A stretch of DNA of 48,709 nt from Pseudogracilibacillus sp. (GCA_026169505.1 JAPFCO010000119.1:1-48709); one strand, 5' to 3'; shown: positions 7,720-16,828, counted from the first letter of the stretch. A program made the numbers and translations. The notes: generated by a model from the sequence alone, not told the origin.

Positions 7720-9873
7720 ATGGAAATGAAAGCAAAACAATTGTTACAAGAATATTTTGGTTATGAATCTTTTCGTCCTGGACAAGAAGATACGATCCAG
7801 CACGTTTTACATACAAAAAATACATTAGCCGTCATGCCAACTGGTAGTGGAAAATCATTATGTTTCCAGATTCCTGCGCTTGCGATGGAAAGAACGGCAA
7901 TTATTATTTCACCACTAATTTCATTAATGAAAGACCAAGTAGATGCGTTGCAAGCCTTGGGGATTGCTGCAACATATATTAATAGTTCCCTATCACCAGC
8001 AGAACAAAATGAACGCATACAACGAATGACGGAAGGTGCTTATACATTTGTTTATGTAGCGCCAGAACGATTTGATTCACCCTTTTTTGTTCGCACAATC
8101 GATCAGATGAACTTATCCATGATTGCTTTTGATGAAGCACATTGTATTTCCCAATGGGGACATGATTTTCGTCCAAGTTATCGTTCGGTTGTCCCGACAT
8201 TATACCAATTAACAAATTTACCAGTGCTTGTTGCCTTAACTGCGACAGCGACGGAGGAAGTAATTGCAGATATTCAACAGTTACTTGATATTAATCGAGA
8301 ACATGTCGTTAAAACTGGCTTTGAACGGGAAAACTTAACGTTCCATGTCATCAAAGGACGTGACAAACTCGCCTATATTCGTGAGTTTTTAATTCAACGT
8401 AAACAAGAGTCAGGTATCATCTATACAGCAACAAGAAAGCAAACGGATATGTTATATGACAAATTACAGGGACAAGGATATGCCGTGGAAAAATACCATG
8501 CAGGCTTATCTGAAACAGAACGACAACATGCACAGAACGCTTTTATTCATAATGAAGAAACGATTATGATTGCGACGAATGCTTTTGGAATGGGAATCGA
8601 TAAATCGAATGTTCGGTATGTCATTCATTATGCAATGCCAATGAATATCGAATCGTATTATCAAGAAGCAGGAAGAGCAGGACGTGACGGTGAACCGAGT
8701 GATTGTATCATGCTGTTCGCACCTCAAGATACACAGTTACAGAAGTTTCTCATCGAACAATCTGATTTAGATGAAGCCGCAGAACAAAACGAATATCGAA
8801 AATTACAAGCGATCATGAACTATTGCTTTACACATAGCTGTTTAACGAATTATATCTTGGATTATTTTGCAGATGAAGCAAAGTTAGATGGCTGTGGCCG
8901 TTGTAGTAATTGCCTGCAACCTAGTGAGAAAACCGACATGACAGAAGAAGCACAAAAGATTTTATCTTGTGTCAAAAGAATGGGCGAACGTTTTGGTGCT
9001 GGCATGACGGCAAAAGTATTACGAGGATCAAAAGATAAAAAGCTAATCTCTTTTAAGTTAAATAGTCTATCCACTTATGGCATTTTATCCAATTATACGG
9101 AGAAGGAATTAACAGAGTGGATCCAGTTTTTAGTTGCGGAACAGATTTTAGCGACGGAGGAAGGAAAGTTTCCTACCTTAAAATTAAACAAACAATCTAT
9201 CGATGTATTAAAAGGTAAACGCCAAGTTTGGATGTTTACTTCAACGATTCCGACAACAGAAGAAGCTGATTATAATGAAGCTTTATTTTCTGTTTTACGT
9301 CAATTACGGAAACAAACGGCAGACGAAAAGAAAGTACCGCCATACGTACTATTTACGGATGCAACATTGAAAGATATTTGTCGTTATTTCCCAACAACTA
9401 AAGATGCGATGTTAGGCATTAAAGGAATCGGTACTAGAAAATACGAACAATATGGGGAATTGTTTTTAACGATGATTCAAGAGTGGCTCGCCGATCATCC
9501 GGAAGTAAAGCCACGCGTACAAATAAACTCATCTTCTCCTGCTGCACCAAGGAAGTATGCCACACGGTCACAAGCAGAAGGGCCAAGTCATCTTGAAACG
9601 TATAAAATGTTTCAATCTGGAAAATCATTACAAGAAATTGCTTCTATTCGTGAGTTAAATGATCGTACAGTAGAAGGTCATATATTTAAAGCTTTTGAAG
9701 ATGGTCTACCAATCGCATGGAATATCTTCTTCAATGACGAACAAGAAAAAGAAGTTTTAGAACAGCATGAACAAATCACTGAAAAACGATTAAAACCGTT
9801 AAAAGAAGCATTACCAGAATCATATAGTTATACAATGATTAAAGCTGTTTTAGTTAAAAATGGTATCATGTAA
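7720..9873 (+). CDS. recQ: ATP-dependent DNA helicase RecQ
   Basis: A 717-aa superfamily 2 helicase for 3'-5' DNA unwinding in recombination and fork repair. Visible in order: FRPGQ and Walker A MPTGSGKS, DEAHC box, ALTATAT, GMGIDKSNVR and QEAGRAGRDG (helicase core, to about residue 345); a zinc-binding cysteine set ending CGRCSNC (about 370-405); RQC winged-helix region; an HRDC domain (about 525-600); and a C-terminal helical HTH_40-type domain with ETYKMFQSGKSLQEIA. It is longer than minimal RecQ because of that last domain. I chose ATG 7720, 12 nt after AAAGGAG; GTG at 7711 is in frame but only 3 nt from that site. Confidence 0.95.
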   Translation: MEMKAKQLLQEYFGYESFRPGQEDTIQHVLHTKNTLAVMPTGSGKSLCFQIPALAMERTAIIISPLISLMKDQVDALQALGIAATYINSSLSPAEQNERIQRMTEGAYTFVYVAPERFDSPFFVRTIDQMNLSMIAFDEAHCISQWGHDFRPSYRSVVPTLYQLTNLPVLVALTATATEEVIADIQQLLDINREHVVKTGFERENLTFHVIKGRDKLAYIREFLIQRKQESGIIYTATRKQTDMLYDKLQGQGYAVEKYHAGLSETERQHAQNAFIHNEETIMIATNAFGMGIDKSNVRYVIHYAMPMNIESYYQEAGRAGRDGEPSDCIMLFAPQDTQLQKFLIEQSDLDEAAEQNEYRKLQAIMNYCFTHSCLTNYILDYFADEAKLDGCGRCSNCLQPSEKTDMTEEAQKILSCVKRMGERFGAGMTAKVLRGSKDKKLISFKLNSLSTYGILSNYTEKELTEWIQFLVAEQILATEEGKFPTLKLNKQSIDVLKGKRQVWMFTSTIPTTEEADYNEALFSVLRQLRKQTADEKKVPPYVLFTDATLKDICRYFPTTKDAMLGIKGIGTRKYEQYGELFLTMIQEWLADHPEVKPRVQINSSSPAAPRKYATRSQAEGPSHLETYKMFQSGKSLQEIASIRELNDRTVEGHIFKAFEDGLPIAWNIFFNDEQEKEVLEQHEQITEKRLKPLKEALPESYSYTMIKAVLVKNGIM

Positions 9874-9900
9874 GTCGCTTCTCTGACTTTATTCTTATTT

Positions 9901-9938
9901 AAAGCCAAGTGCTCCTTATTTTGGGGCACTTGGCTTTT
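9901..9938 (+). terminator. recQ terminator
   Basis: AAAGCCAAGTGC pairs with GCACTTGGCTTT around a short loop, and a T-rich tail follows. It starts 27 nt after the recQ stop codon. Confidence 0.9.
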
Positions 9939-10049
9939 TATTTTTCGAGCGTTAGTTTTACCTTATTGTAGTATGTATCATGCCACACTTAGACAATGAT
10001 TTTATCGTCTTACACATCAAAACAGATAGAAGAAACAACGCCATGATAC

Positions 10050-10098
10050 AAAACCTCCTATTTATCTTAAGCTACATATAAAGATAAAGGGAGGTTTT
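10050..10098 (+). promoter_or_regulatory. Leader hairpin that sequesters the ABC operon RBS
   Basis: AAAACCTCC (10050-10058) is complementary to GGAGGTTTT (10090-10098), and TTTATCTT (10061-10068) to AAGATAAA (10081-10088). That gives 17 bp with one small internal bulge and a 12-nt loop. The Shine-Dalgarno AAAGGGAGG (10086-10094) lies wholly in the 3' arm, 8 nt before the TTG start. A T-run follows the stem, so it could also act as a weak terminator. The sequence supports translational or attenuation control; the trigger is unknown. Confidence 0.6.
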
Positions 10099-10102
10099 TA
10101 TA

Positions 10103-11008
10103 TTGATCACAATTACAAACATCAGTAAATCCTATAAAAAAACAATTGCCCTTCGCGATGTATCTATTGCGCTAAATTCCGGAAAATGCTTTGGATTAAT
10201 CGGTCCGAATGGTGCTGGTAAATCAACCTTAATGAAAATCATCGTCGGTATTATTCAAAGTGATGCTGGCTCTGTCTCTTTACACAAAGACAAGGAACAG
10301 CAATGGAAAAAGGAGATTGGTTATGTTCCACAAGAAGTTTGTTTAGAAGAAACGGTTACCGCAGAACAAAACTTAGCATTTTTTGGCGAACTCTATGGAT
10401 TGCAGAGAGAAGTATTACGACAACGGATAGATGAAGTACTGCATGAGCTTGGACTGCACGCCAGACGTACAGATAAAGTAAGTACTTTTTCCGGCGGGAT
10501 GAAACGCCGGCTGCATATTGGCTGTGCACTGCTACACGAACCCTCTGTTGTGATCATGGATGAACCAACTGCTGGCATTGATCCACAATCTAGGCAACAT
10601 ATCTATCATCTGATCAACCACTTAAAAGGAAAGCAATGTACGGTTCTCTACTCTAGTCATTATATCGAAGAAGTAGAAAAAGTTTGTGATGATGTTGCAT
10701 TCATTGATGGTGGGGAAGTTTTATTAACAGACTCTATGGAACAATTAATTGCAACACACGCATCTCCCGCCCTTTATGTTGAGTGGGCGAACGATGCATC
10801 ACCTTCGATACTAGAGAAATTGCAACATGTGACAGCCCATAAGCAAGGATGGCTTATTCAAGCAGACCAAACAGAACGTCTAGATATAATAGCAATGATT
10901 AGTCAGGATGCAAAGGAAAATAATTTAGAAGTAGAACATGTAGCATTTACGCAAAGTTCTTTAGAAGACATCTTTTTCACCTTAACTGGAAAAGCACTTA
11001 GAGATTAG
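10103..11008 (+). CDS. ABC transporter ATP-binding protein (exporter type)
   Basis: Nucleotide-binding subunit of 301 aa with Walker A GPNGAGKSTLMK, signature FSGGMKRRLHIG, Walker B VVIMDEPTAG and a C-terminal extension of about 80 residues, as in the CcmA/NatA/drug-export group. The TTG start follows AAAGGGAGG, which is buried in a hairpin. The permease starts 16 nt downstream and LytTR and DUF3021 genes follow in the same operon. Such self-regulated ABC sets in Bacillales often export antimicrobials, lipids or sodium. The substrate here is unknown. Confidence 0.88.
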   Translation: MITITNISKSYKKTIALRDVSIALNSGKCFGLIGPNGAGKSTLMKIIVGIIQSDAGSVSLHKDKEQQWKKEIGYVPQEVCLEETVTAEQNLAFFGELYGLQREVLRQRIDEVLHELGLHARRTDKVSTFSGGMKRRLHIGCALLHEPSVVIMDEPTAGIDPQSRQHIYHLINHLKGKQCTVLYSSHYIEEVEKVCDDVAFIDGGEVLLTDSMEQLIATHASPALYVEWANDASPSILEKLQHVTAHKQGWLIQADQTERLDIIAMISQDAKENNLEVEHVAFTQSSLEDIFFTLTGKALRD

Positions 11009-11024
11009 GATAGGAGGTTGACAA

Positions 11025-11771
11025 ATGAAATCTATTTTTACGTTAGAAATGCGAAAAAACGTGCAAGATAAAGGATTAGTTTTTTGGACATTTATTTTAC
11101 CGGTCATCTTTACCGTCTTATTTATTTCCATTTTCACAGCAACTGTAGAGGAGCAGATGAAAGCGGAAGTAATCGCGTCAATTGTTCCCGGCTATACCGT
11201 GATGTTTGTCTTTTTCATTATAATTTCGATGGGTACTTCTTTTATCAATGATCGTGATACAGGATGGATTGCTCGTTTAGCAAGCACACCACTTCCTCCT
11301 TTGAAATACCTGATAGGTAAGTGGTTAACATTTTCCCTAATTGTGCTCATTCAAATTATCGTCTTGCAAACGTTTGGAAAAGTCGTTTATACTATTCCCA
11401 TAGAACAACCGATCTTTTTAGTCATTTTAGCAATCGCACTCACTCTTTGTACGACTGGTATTGGATTAGCTATTTCGGTCATCATTCGGACGAACAATAT
11501 GGGGATTGCCGTCACACAAATCATTGCTCTTGTAGGGGCTCTCATTGGCGGACTGTGGATTCCGTTTGACATGATGCCAGCTTTCCTACAAAAAATCGGT
11601 ACTGTTACTCCTCAATATTGGGCACATGATGGATTCAAACAAGCGATGACAGGTACATTATCATTTAATGATCTATTTCGTTCGTTAGGTGTTTTATTGG
11701 GATATGGTATTCTTGGTCTTGTCGTTTCATTCGTTTCATATCCGGCCTTTTTACAACGGGCAAAAAATTAA
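11025..11771 (+). CDS. ABC-2 type transporter permease
   Basis: A 248-aa membrane subunit with six apparent transmembrane segments (first near residues 21-40). The long central hydrophobic region includes IGLAISVIIRTNNMGIAVTQ and the GALIGGLWIPFDMMPAFLQK stretch, which is typical of ABC2_membrane permeases with a P-x-x-x-M-P re-entrant element. ATG follows AGGAGG. It sits between the ATPase and a LytTR gene and presumably dimerises to form the channel driven by that ATPase. Confidence 0.85.
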   Translation: MKSIFTLEMRKNVQDKGLVFWTFILPVIFTVLFISIFTATVEEQMKAEVIASIVPGYTVMFVFFIIISMGTSFINDRDTGWIARLASTPLPPLKYLIGKWLTFSLIVLIQIIVLQTFGKVVYTIPIEQPIFLVILAIALTLCTTGIGLAISVIIRTNNMGIAVTQIIALVGALIGGLWIPFDMMPAFLQKIGTVTPQYWAHDGFKQAMTGTLSFNDLFRSLGVLLGYGILGLVVSFVSYPAFLQRAKN

Positions 11772-11797
11772 AGCATGGAGTATTGGAGGTTGAATGT

Positions 11798-12259
11798 ATG
11801 AAAGTGAAGATTGACATTGATGAAAAATATGCAGGCACCTCAATTACAATTAAAACGGACCAATGGACAGAAGAACTGCAAGCGCTTGTCCAACATATTC
11901 AAGCAGAAAAACCCCAGCGTATTTTTGGGATCGATGGGGATCAAACGATTTTATTGCAACCGGCGAAGATCGATTTTATGTACGTTGAAAACCGTAAAGT
12001 ATATGCTGCCCTACCAGAACAACGCTTGGAAGTACGAAAGAAGTTATATGAATTAGAACAAATATTGCATGTACATCATTTTATGCGTTTCTCAAAATCC
12101 GTGCTTGGTAATATTAACAATATTCAACGATTTGAACTCTCGTTTAGTGGTAATCTATGCGTCTATTTCATGTCTGGCAACAAAGAATATATTTCTAGAA
12201 AATATGTAGCAAATATTAAAGAGCAGTTAATGATGGGAGGATACAAATATGATGCTTAA
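11798..12259 (+). CDS. LytTR-family DNA-binding regulator
   Basis: A 153-aa protein with a C-terminal LytTR-type DNA-binding domain (about residues 55-150: the IDFMYVENRKVYA and FMRFSKSVLGNINNI segments, then KEYISRKYVANIKEQL). No response-regulator receiver domain is present, so it is not a classical two-component partner. ATG 11798 lies 8 nt after GGAGG; an in-frame TTG upstream at 11783 has no such site. The 3' end overlaps the DUF3021 start by 11 nt. In related LytTR/DUF3021 pairs the membrane partner is thought to control the regulator, and the pair often controls its own operon. Confidence 0.85.
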   Translation: MKVKIDIDEKYAGTSITIKTDQWTEELQALVQHIQAEKPQRIFGIDGDQTILLQPAKIDFMYVENRKVYAALPEQRLEVRKKLYELEQILHVHHFMRFSKSVLGNINNIQRFELSFSGNLCVYFMSGNKEYISRKYVANIKEQLMMGGYKYDA

Positions 12260-12662
12260 CGTCTGGAAACAAATAGTCTCAGGTATCGCATGGGGTGGCC
12301 TTATTACTTTCATTGCTTTAACAATTCTCGTCATCAATGATATCGAATCTTCCGTTGCGACGATTTGGCTCTCAATGGGAGGAAGTATCTTTTTAGGAAT
12401 TTATTTTGCCATTGCTGCCTTTATTTTTACAGTAGAGGAATGGAGTCCATTAAAGAAAACAATGATTCACTTTATGTTATCGTTAACTGTTTATTTTATT
12501 GTTGCATTTACGCTTGGGTGGGTGCCGGTCAGTGTTGCTGCAATATTTGTATCAACCATTATATTCATTTTTTTCTATATATTATTTTGGATTGGTTTTA
12601 ATCTGTATTTTCGAAAAGTAACTGCTAGTTTGAACGAAACATTGCAGCAGAAGAAGGAATAA
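12249..12662 (+). CDS. DUF3021 family membrane protein
   Basis: A 137-aa, four-helix membrane protein (segments near residues 10-28, 40-62, 73-93 and 100-120) matching the size and layout of DUF3021, which is habitually encoded right after a LytTR gene. Two ATG codons lie just downstream of GGGAGG inside the LytTR 3' end, so translation is probably coupled. It may act as an inhibitory partner of the LytTR protein. That role is inferred from known LytTR regulatory systems and not from motifs. Confidence 0.8.
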   Translation: MMLNVWKQIVSGIAWGGLITFIALTILVINDIESSVATIWLSMGGSIFLGIYFAIAAFIFTVEEWSPLKKTMIHFMLSLTVYFIVAFTLGWVPVSVAAIFVSTIIFIFFYILFWIGFNLYFRKVTASLNETLQQKKE

Positions 12663-12682
12663 AAAATAGGTTCATACACAAC

Positions 12683-12706
12683 AAAAAGCCCCTGTTATTA
12701 AGGGGC
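12683..12706 (-). terminator. Terminator at the convergent ends
   Basis: GCCCCT and AGGGGC pair around a 7-nt loop. Only the minus-strand reading has a following TTTTT run, so it mainly serves the aminotransferase gene; the plus-strand operon may share the stem. Confidence 0.75.
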
Positions 12707-12731
12707 ACTCTATCCATTCAATTCTGAGAGA

Positions 12732-14075
12732 TTAAATTTGGTTCACAGCATCTTTCAAGGTTGCGGTGATGAATTCCAAATCTTGATCTGTAATATTTAA
12801 AGGTGGACTAAGTGTTAGGATATTATTAAAACCTTCTACGGTATAGCCGTTCTTACCGATAATTAGTCCCGCCTTTTTACATAAACCAATTACTTTATCA
12901 ACTTGCTCAGAAGCTAGTGGTTGTTTAGTAGTTTTATCTTCTACTAATTCTATTCCTATTAATAATCCTTGTTGGCGAATATCACCGACATTCGGATGAT
13001 CATACAACACTTTTATATCATCATAAAACGCTTCACCTAAAAGCTTAGATTTTTCAATTAAGTTTTCTCGCTCGATAATTTCTATGTTTTTAAGTGCCAC
13101 TGCACATGCTGCTGGGCTGCCACCAAAAGTGTTCACATGACGAAAGAAATCATACTCGTCATCTCCAGTAAAACTATCGAAGATTTCCTTTCGAACAGCT
13201 GTTGCTGATAACGGAAGATACGCACTCGTTATTCCTTTAGCCATTGTAATAATATCTGGTTTTATTCCTGAGTGCATAAAACCAAACGGTTTACCAGTAC
13301 GACCAAAGCCATTAATAACTTCATCGATAATGAGTAATGTTCCCGTTCTATCGCAAATATCTCTCACTTGTTGTAAGTAGTGATCATGTGGAATCAATAC
13401 GCCACCACCAGTTATGTTAGCTTCCATAATAACACCGGCAACCGTTTCTTCCATCTCCCAGTTGATCACTCTTTCAATATCATTAGCACTTTGCGTACAA
13501 CAAGTGCCATTCTCAGAATTAAATAAACTACGGTAACAATCGGGTGGAGCTACATGGAGAAATCCTGTAGCAAGCGGTTCGTACTTATATTTCCTCTGCG
13601 CCTGCCCTGTAGCTGCAAGTGTACCCATCGTATTTCCATGATATGCTCGATACCGTGAAATGAATTTATATCGATCATGACTTCCATTTTGACGATGATA
13701 TTGCCGCGCTATTTTAAATGCGGTCTCATTCGCTTCTGACCCACTATTCGAATAAAATATAACATACTCATCATCTAACCATTCATTTAACTTTGCGCTT
13801 AATTCAATTGCTGGTTGATGACTTTGTGTCAAAGGATAAAAGGCCATTTTTTTCAATTGATCATAAGATGCTTTTGCTAATTCCTTGCGTCCATACCCAA
13901 CATTTACAGACCAAAGACCTGCCATTCCATCTAAATAGCGGTTTCCATCGCCATCTTGAATCCAAGCACCATCCGCTTCTGTTACGACCATTGTACCTTT
14001 AGGATTATGCTTCCTCATACCATGCCACACATACTTTTCATCTTTTTCTAAGAGATCTTCTGTTTGATTTACCAT
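12732..14075 (-). CDS. Class III omega-aminotransferase (beta-alanine/taurine:pyruvate type)
   Basis: A PLP enzyme of 447 aa, full length for class III aminotransferases. Key elements are SNSGSEANE near residues 109-117, RAYHGNT near 143-149, IIDEVINGFGRTG with D251, and the PLP lysine K280 in MAKGITSAY. The N-terminal DGAWIQDGDGNRYLDGMAGL is typical of the beta-alanine:pyruvate and taurine:pyruvate branch. It lies 46 nt after the second malonate-semialdehyde dehydrogenase on the same strand. Together they would turn beta-alanine into malonate semialdehyde and then acetyl-CoA. The exact amine is not certain; taurine, GABA or a diamine product are alternatives. Confidence 0.82.
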   Translation of the reverse strand: MVNQTEDLLEKDEKYVWHGMRKHNPKGTMVVTEADGAWIQDGDGNRYLDGMAGLWSVNVGYGRKELAKASYDQLKKMAFYPLTQSHQPAIELSAKLNEWLDDEYVIFYSNSGSEANETAFKIARQYHRQNGSHDRYKFISRYRAYHGNTMGTLAATGQAQRKYKYEPLATGFLHVAPPDCYRSLFNSENGTCCTQSANDIERVINWEMEETVAGVIMEANITGGGVLIPHDHYLQQVRDICDRTGTLLIIDEVINGFGRTGKPFGFMHSGIKPDIITMAKGITSAYLPLSATAVRKEIFDSFTGDDEYDFFRHVNTFGGSPAACAVALKNIEIIERENLIEKSKLLGEAFYDDIKVLYDHPNVGDIRQQGLLIGIELVEDKTTKQPLASEQVDKVIGLCKKAGLIIGKNGYTVEGFNNILTLSPPLNITDQDLEFITATLKDAVNQI

Positions 14076-14121
14076 GGAGATCAGACCGCTCCCTTCCTAT
14101 TTAAATATGTTTAAAGCTTCA

Positions 14122-15585
14122 TTAAAATCTTGATGTGATTATTTTTTTCTGGGTATAGAAATTAACACCGTCTTTTCCGTTAGCATGTAAATCACCAAAG
14201 AATGAATTCTTCGTTCCAGAGAAAGGGAAAAATGCCATTGGTGCAGGAACCCCGATATTAACGCCTAACATACCTGGCTCTGCATCTTCACGGAACTGTC
14301 GTACATCTTTAGCGTTATTGGAGAATAATGTTGCAGAGTTTCCAAATCTAGAATTATTCACAATTTCAAGCGCTTCTCCTAAATTATCTGCCCGTAATAC
14401 GCTTAAGACAGGTGCAAAAATTTCATCCTTTGCAATCGCCATATCTGGCTTTACATGATCAAAAACAGTTGGTCCTAAGAAATACCCTTCATCAAAATTC
14501 TGTAAATCATTTCTACCATCTCGGATAAGTTGTGCTCCCTCGTCAATACCTAGTTCAATATATTTAAGCGCATTAGCACGACTTTCTTCTCGAATAACAG
14601 GAGTCAATAAGACATCATCTTCCATTCCGTCTCCCATTTTAATTTTGTGAATCTCTTCCGTTAACTGATCAACGAACTCATCACCCTGGTCTCCAACTGC
14701 AATCACAGCACTACAAGCCATACATCTTTGACCAGCACTCCCAAATGCAGAACTAATAATATTTTGAATTGCTGTTCCTTTATCTGCATCCGGCATAACG
14801 ATATGATGATTCTTCGCCCCTGCTAGTGCTTGAACACGCTTACCATTTTCCGCAGCAGTTTGATAAACATATTTGGCAACAGGCTCTGACCCGACAAATG
14901 ATATCGCCTTAATATCTTCGTGCGTTAATAATCCATTTACTACATCATGCGCACCATGAACAATATTAAACACACCTTCTGGTAATCCTGCTTGTGTAAA
15001 CATTTCAGCGACTGTATTTGCTAGAATTGGCGTTCGTTCTGATGGCTTTAAAATGAACGTATTTCCACAAGCAATTGCTAAAGGAAACATCCAAAAAGGA
15101 ACCATCATAGGGAAGTTAAATGGAGAGATCCCCGCTACTACACCTAATGGATAACGAAACATTTGTGAGTCAATATTAGTAGAAATGGATGATAAATTTT
15201 CTCCCATCATTAGACTTGGTGTCCCGGCAGCGAATTCAACACACTCAATCCCTCTTAACACTTCACCATATGCTTCTTTATAACTTTTTCCATTCTCTTG
15301 AGTTACTAATCTTGCTAACTCTTCATGATTTTCAGATAAAATTTGTTGAAATTTAAATAAAACCCTTGCCCGTTGCGGTACCGGTGTATTTCTCCAAGAT
15401 TTAAATGCTTCCTTTGCAACTTCAACCGCCTCATCTACATCACTAAATGATGATAGTGGTACTTTTGCTATAGCACTTCCTGTTGCTGGGTTTATGACAT
15501 CTTGAAATTGTTCTGTATTCGAACTAACCCATTCACCGTTGATGTAATTATTTAGGCTTTTAACTCCTTGTTCTGTTTTTGCCAT
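14122..15585 (-). CDS. mmsA: CoA-acylating malonate-semialdehyde dehydrogenase, copy 2
   Basis: A 487-aa enzyme clearly paralogous to the product of 6085-7536: same order of motifs, AGAKNH near residue 255, and nucleophile C288 in [10 protein letters not shown]. No ELGGK glutamate is present, as expected for the CoA-acylating subfamily. ATG follows GGAGG. It is the first gene of a pair with the omega-aminotransferase, which suggests a role in beta-alanine-like amine catabolism (a BauA/BauC-like pair) and explains why a second copy is kept. Substrate preference between malonate and methylmalonate semialdehyde cannot be read here. Confidence 0.88.
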   Translation of the reverse strand: MAKTEQGVKSLNNYINGEWVSSNTEQFQDVINPATGSAIAKVPLSSFSDVDEAVEVAKEAFKSWRNTPVPQRARVLFKFQQILSENHEELARLVTQENGKSYKEAYGEVLRGIECVEFAAGTPSLMMGENLSSISTNIDSQMFRYPLGVVAGISPFNFPMMVPFWMFPLAIACGNTFILKPSERTPILANTVAEMFTQAGLPEGVFNIVHGAHDVVNGLLTHEDIKAISFVGSEPVAKYVYQTAAENGKRVQALAGAKNHHIVMPDADKGTAIQNIISSAFGSAGQRCMACSAVIAVGDQGDEFVDQLTEEIHKIKMGDGMEDDVLLTPVIREESRANALKYIELGIDEGAQLIRDGRNDLQNFDEGYFLGPTVFDHVKPDMAIAKDEIFAPVLSVLRADNLGEALEIVNNSRFGNSATLFSNNAKDVRQFREDAEPGMLGVNIGVPAPMAFFPFSGTKNSFFGDLHANGKDGVNFYTQKKIITSRF

Positions 15586-15686
15586 GTTGTTTGCCTCCTA
15601 AAAATTTGTTGGATATTACTCTAAGTATACCTATACAATATTTTCAATACACTGGACAAAATGTAAAATTAATTAAATGATTCCTT

Positions 15687-16346
15687 TTACAGAATGTCGT
15701 AAGTGTTAAATGAATAATGAGGATTCTCCCATTCTAATAATGCTGCATATTTTAAAGATTTAGCATCGTCAGGCAAATAATTTGAGATAATTCCTTTCAA
15801 GATAAAACCTTGATTTAATTGGAACGTTAAGGTTGGATCATATATATTTTCTTTCTCAACTTCAGAAACATATTTCTCTACCGCCATTTGATTTGAGTAT
15901 TGATAATATTGTGGAATCCTTCCTCCAAAGATAATGCTCTTAAGATTCATACTCTTGCATAAATTTCTCCTAACCTCATATAATTTACTGCCGAGCTTCA
16001 GGTCTCGATAATTAGGGTGTATTACAACATCTACACCATATAAATTCATACCAATCGGATTGTGGTTGCGGATATAACCATCATCTGTTATTTTTTTGAA
16101 ATTATCTTCCTGTGAATAATCACTAAAGTTTAATATCATAGTTGAACAAGAACCTATAACTCTTTTATCATATTCTATACAATATTGTCCTTCAGGGAAA
16201 ATTTGCAAATGACTTTCAAGATGTGATGCCTCAAAAGGATCCATGCCCGGAAAACCTATCTTTGATAATCCTACTAATCTGTCAATATCGTTAAAGGTAG
16301 ATTTTCGAACAATAACTTTTTCATGTACTAATAATTTTTTTCCCAT
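15687..16346 (-). CDS. Stand-alone GNAT acetyltransferase resembling the GNAT half of GNAT-nitrilase fusions
   Basis: A 219-aa GNAT protein. The region VDVVIHPNYRDLKLGSKLYE carries the acetyl-CoA-binding R-x-x-x-[LG]-x-[GS] pattern. The tail GGRIPQYYQYSNQMA, YDPTLTFQLNQGF and YLPDDAKSLKYAALLEWENP looks like the N-terminal GNAT domain of the bifunctional GNAT/carbon-nitrogen hydrolase proteins common in Bacillales. The frame stops just after that domain and no nitrilase sequence follows. ATG 16346 has AAGGGG about 6 nt upstream; two earlier in-frame starts (16352, 16367) are possible. It follows the SMR gene by 65 nt. Its substrate is unknown. Confidence 0.75.
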   Translation of the reverse strand: MGKKLLVHEKVIVRKSTFNDIDRLVGLSKIGFPGMDPFEASHLESHLQIFPEGQYCIEYDKRVIGSCSTMILNFSDYSQEDNFKKITDDGYIRNHNPIGMNLYGVDVVIHPNYRDLKLGSKLYEVRRNLCKSMNLKSIIFGGRIPQYYQYSNQMAVEKYVSEVEKENIYDPTLTFQLNQGFILKGIISNYLPDDAKSLKYAALLEWENPHYSFNTYDIL

Positions 16347-16411
16347 TCTCATCCCCTTCTCCCTCACTTACATCACTTCCATATAATATGCAGTTTTAGT
16401 CTATAGAAGAT

Positions 16412-16732
16412 TTACTTTGTTGTTGGTATATTCAATAACACAACACCTAAAACGATTAATACCATTCCAAAATAGCTCGTAAATATTAACTTTTCATTCC
16501 AGATAAAAAATCCAATTATTGCAGCCCCTGCTGTGCCGACACCAGCCCAAATGGCGTAACCGATACTCAAAGGAATTGTCTTGAAGGATAATGTCATAAA
16601 AAATAGTGCCATCACAAAGAAAAATACACCTGCAATAAATAAAGGTATTTTTGTAAAACCAGCTGATGCTTTCAATAATGTTGTCCCGATGATTTCTGTT
16701 AAAATAGCTAAAGATAAAAATAGGTAAGCCAT
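16412..16732 (-). CDS. Small multidrug resistance (SMR/EmrE family) transporter
   Basis: A 106-aa, four-helix membrane protein. The conserved glutamate E14 sits in the first helix (LAILTEIIGTTLLKAS), and PLSIGYAIWAGVGTAG near residues 55-70 is the SMR signature. These proteins work as dimers that exchange protons for quaternary ammonium compounds, polyamines or guanidinium. Start ATG follows AAAGGAGG. A terminator at 16801-16828 separates it from the MFS gene, and the GNAT gene follows closely. No guanidine riboswitch is visible in the short leader. Confidence 0.9.
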   Translation of the reverse strand: MAYLFLSLAILTEIIGTTLLKASAGFTKIPLFIAGVFFFVMALFFMTLSFKTIPLSIGYAIWAGVGTAGAAIIGFFIWNEKLIFTSYFGMVLIVLGVVLLNIPTTK

Positions 16733-16800
16733 ATCTAATATTCCTCCTTTTAAAAACTACTAGATGAATATCAGCTATAAATACTTCTTATAATAATAAA

Positions 16801-16828
16801 ACTCCGAGATAACTTAATTTCTCGAAGT
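16801..16828 (-). terminator. Terminator after the MFS gene
   Basis: ACTCCGAGA and TCTCGAAGT pair with one mismatch. On the minus strand a TTTTATTATT tract follows. It lies between the MFS stop codon and the SMR promoter region. Confidence 0.7.

Noticed and set aside
6085-15585. The two semialdehyde dehydrogenase genes as a recent duplication or recombination repeat
   Set aside because: The proteins are clearly paralogous but differ at many positions and in their ends, so the duplication is old.
16307-16346. GNAT gene at 15687-16346 as a frameshifted fusion
   Set aside because: No nitrilase-like sequence is found in any frame between its stop codon and the next gene.
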